The translations under genes were made by a program, and so were the position numbers. A stretch of 6,012 nt of DNA from an uncultured Collinsella sp. Its GTDB lineage: Bacteria > Actinomycetota > Coriobacteriia > Coriobacteriales > Coriobacteriaceae. The first letter of the stretch is position 1. Each line of letters starts with the position of its first letter. This document shows positions 5,838-6,012 of the stretch, one piece after another. The notes under the pieces were generated by a model that did not search any database, was not told the DNA's origin, and worked only from the letters and a program-made list of their open reading frames with translations. The DNA is taken from the NCBI GenBank assembly GCA_900544865.1, contig UQXA01000059.1, forward strand, positions 1 to 6,012. Direction: 5' to 3'.

Positions 5838-6012
5838 ATGAAGGAAACCGAGAAGATCGAGATCATGCATTTCGACCAGGAGGGCTATCTCGAGGACGGC
5901 AAGGCGCTCTACGAGACCGGCAAGAAGATGACCGCGCTCGCCGACAAGGTCGCCGATGAGGGCTACGACGCCGTGTTCCTGATGGGCGTCGGCGGCACCT
6001 GGGACGAGCTCA
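5838..6012 (+). CDS. Second SIS-domain protein, N-terminal part (cut by window end)
   Basis: The first 58 residues are visible, starting at an ATG with AGGAG placed 6 nt upstream inside AAAGGAGAG. The protein opens with MHFDQEGYLEDGKALYETG, a helix (KKMTALADKVADEGYD) and then a buried strand with a glycine loop, AVFLMGVGGTWDEL. This is the layout of the first SIS strand and phosphosugar-binding loop in single-chain sugar-phosphate deglycases and isomerases. It differs from the upstream SIS protein, which lacks the FDQEGYL opening and has ASGSSRH in the loop, so it is a distinct paralogue, not a duplicated copy. It is co-directional and likely in the same operon. Third positions are mostly C or G, which could mean high expression. 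The catalytic half lies outside the window. Confidence 0.82.
   Translation, partial: MKETEKIEIMHFDQEGYLEDGKALYETGKKMTALADKVADEGYDAVFLMGVGGTWDEL

Overview
The window looks like chromosomal DNA of a fairly GC-rich Gram-positive bacterium. My best guess is a gut actinobacterium of the Coriobacteriia (Collinsella-like). This rests on strong AGGAGG-type ribosome sites, GC-rich third positions, a type II MurB, and LacI and GntR/HutC regulators beside SIS-domain sugar genes. The genus is an impression, not something proven by the sequence. I see no rRNA, tRNA, CRISPR array, transposase or prophage gene.

Layout. (1) 1-1015: murB on the minus strand, with a compact hairpin just past its stop codon. 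(2) 1016-1198: a divergent promoter region. (3) 1199-2227: a LacI-family regulator on the plus strand. (4) 2228-2475: gene-free, dominated by a perfect 31-bp inverted repeat with an 11-nt loop, then a promoter-like extended -10. (5) 2476-4468: three plus-strand genes, namely an unrecognised 162-residue cytoplasmic protein and two different GntR-family regulators with HutC-type UTRA domains. The regulators overlap by 16 nt. (6) 4469-4661: a gene-free control region holding a palindrome of the HutC-operator type (TGTATATACA), a 19-bp near-palindrome and a repeated GGTATCAAA. (7) 4662-5777: a double-SIS protein of the FrlB/GlmS-isomerase-domain type. (8) 5838 to the window end: the start of a second, different SIS-domain protein in the same operon.

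How the parts may work together. The right half reads as a substrate-induced catabolic cassette: two UTRA regulators that probably sense a phosphorylated sugar or sugar-amine, an operator-rich promoter, and two tandem SIS enzymes. SIS enzymes without a glutaminase domain, next to GntR/UTRA regulators, suggest release or isomerisation of a phosphorylated amino-sugar or Amadori compound such as fructoselysine- or glucoselysine-6-phosphate. That substrate is an inference; the transporter genes that could settle it would lie beyond the right edge. murB and the LacI gene appear to be separate units.
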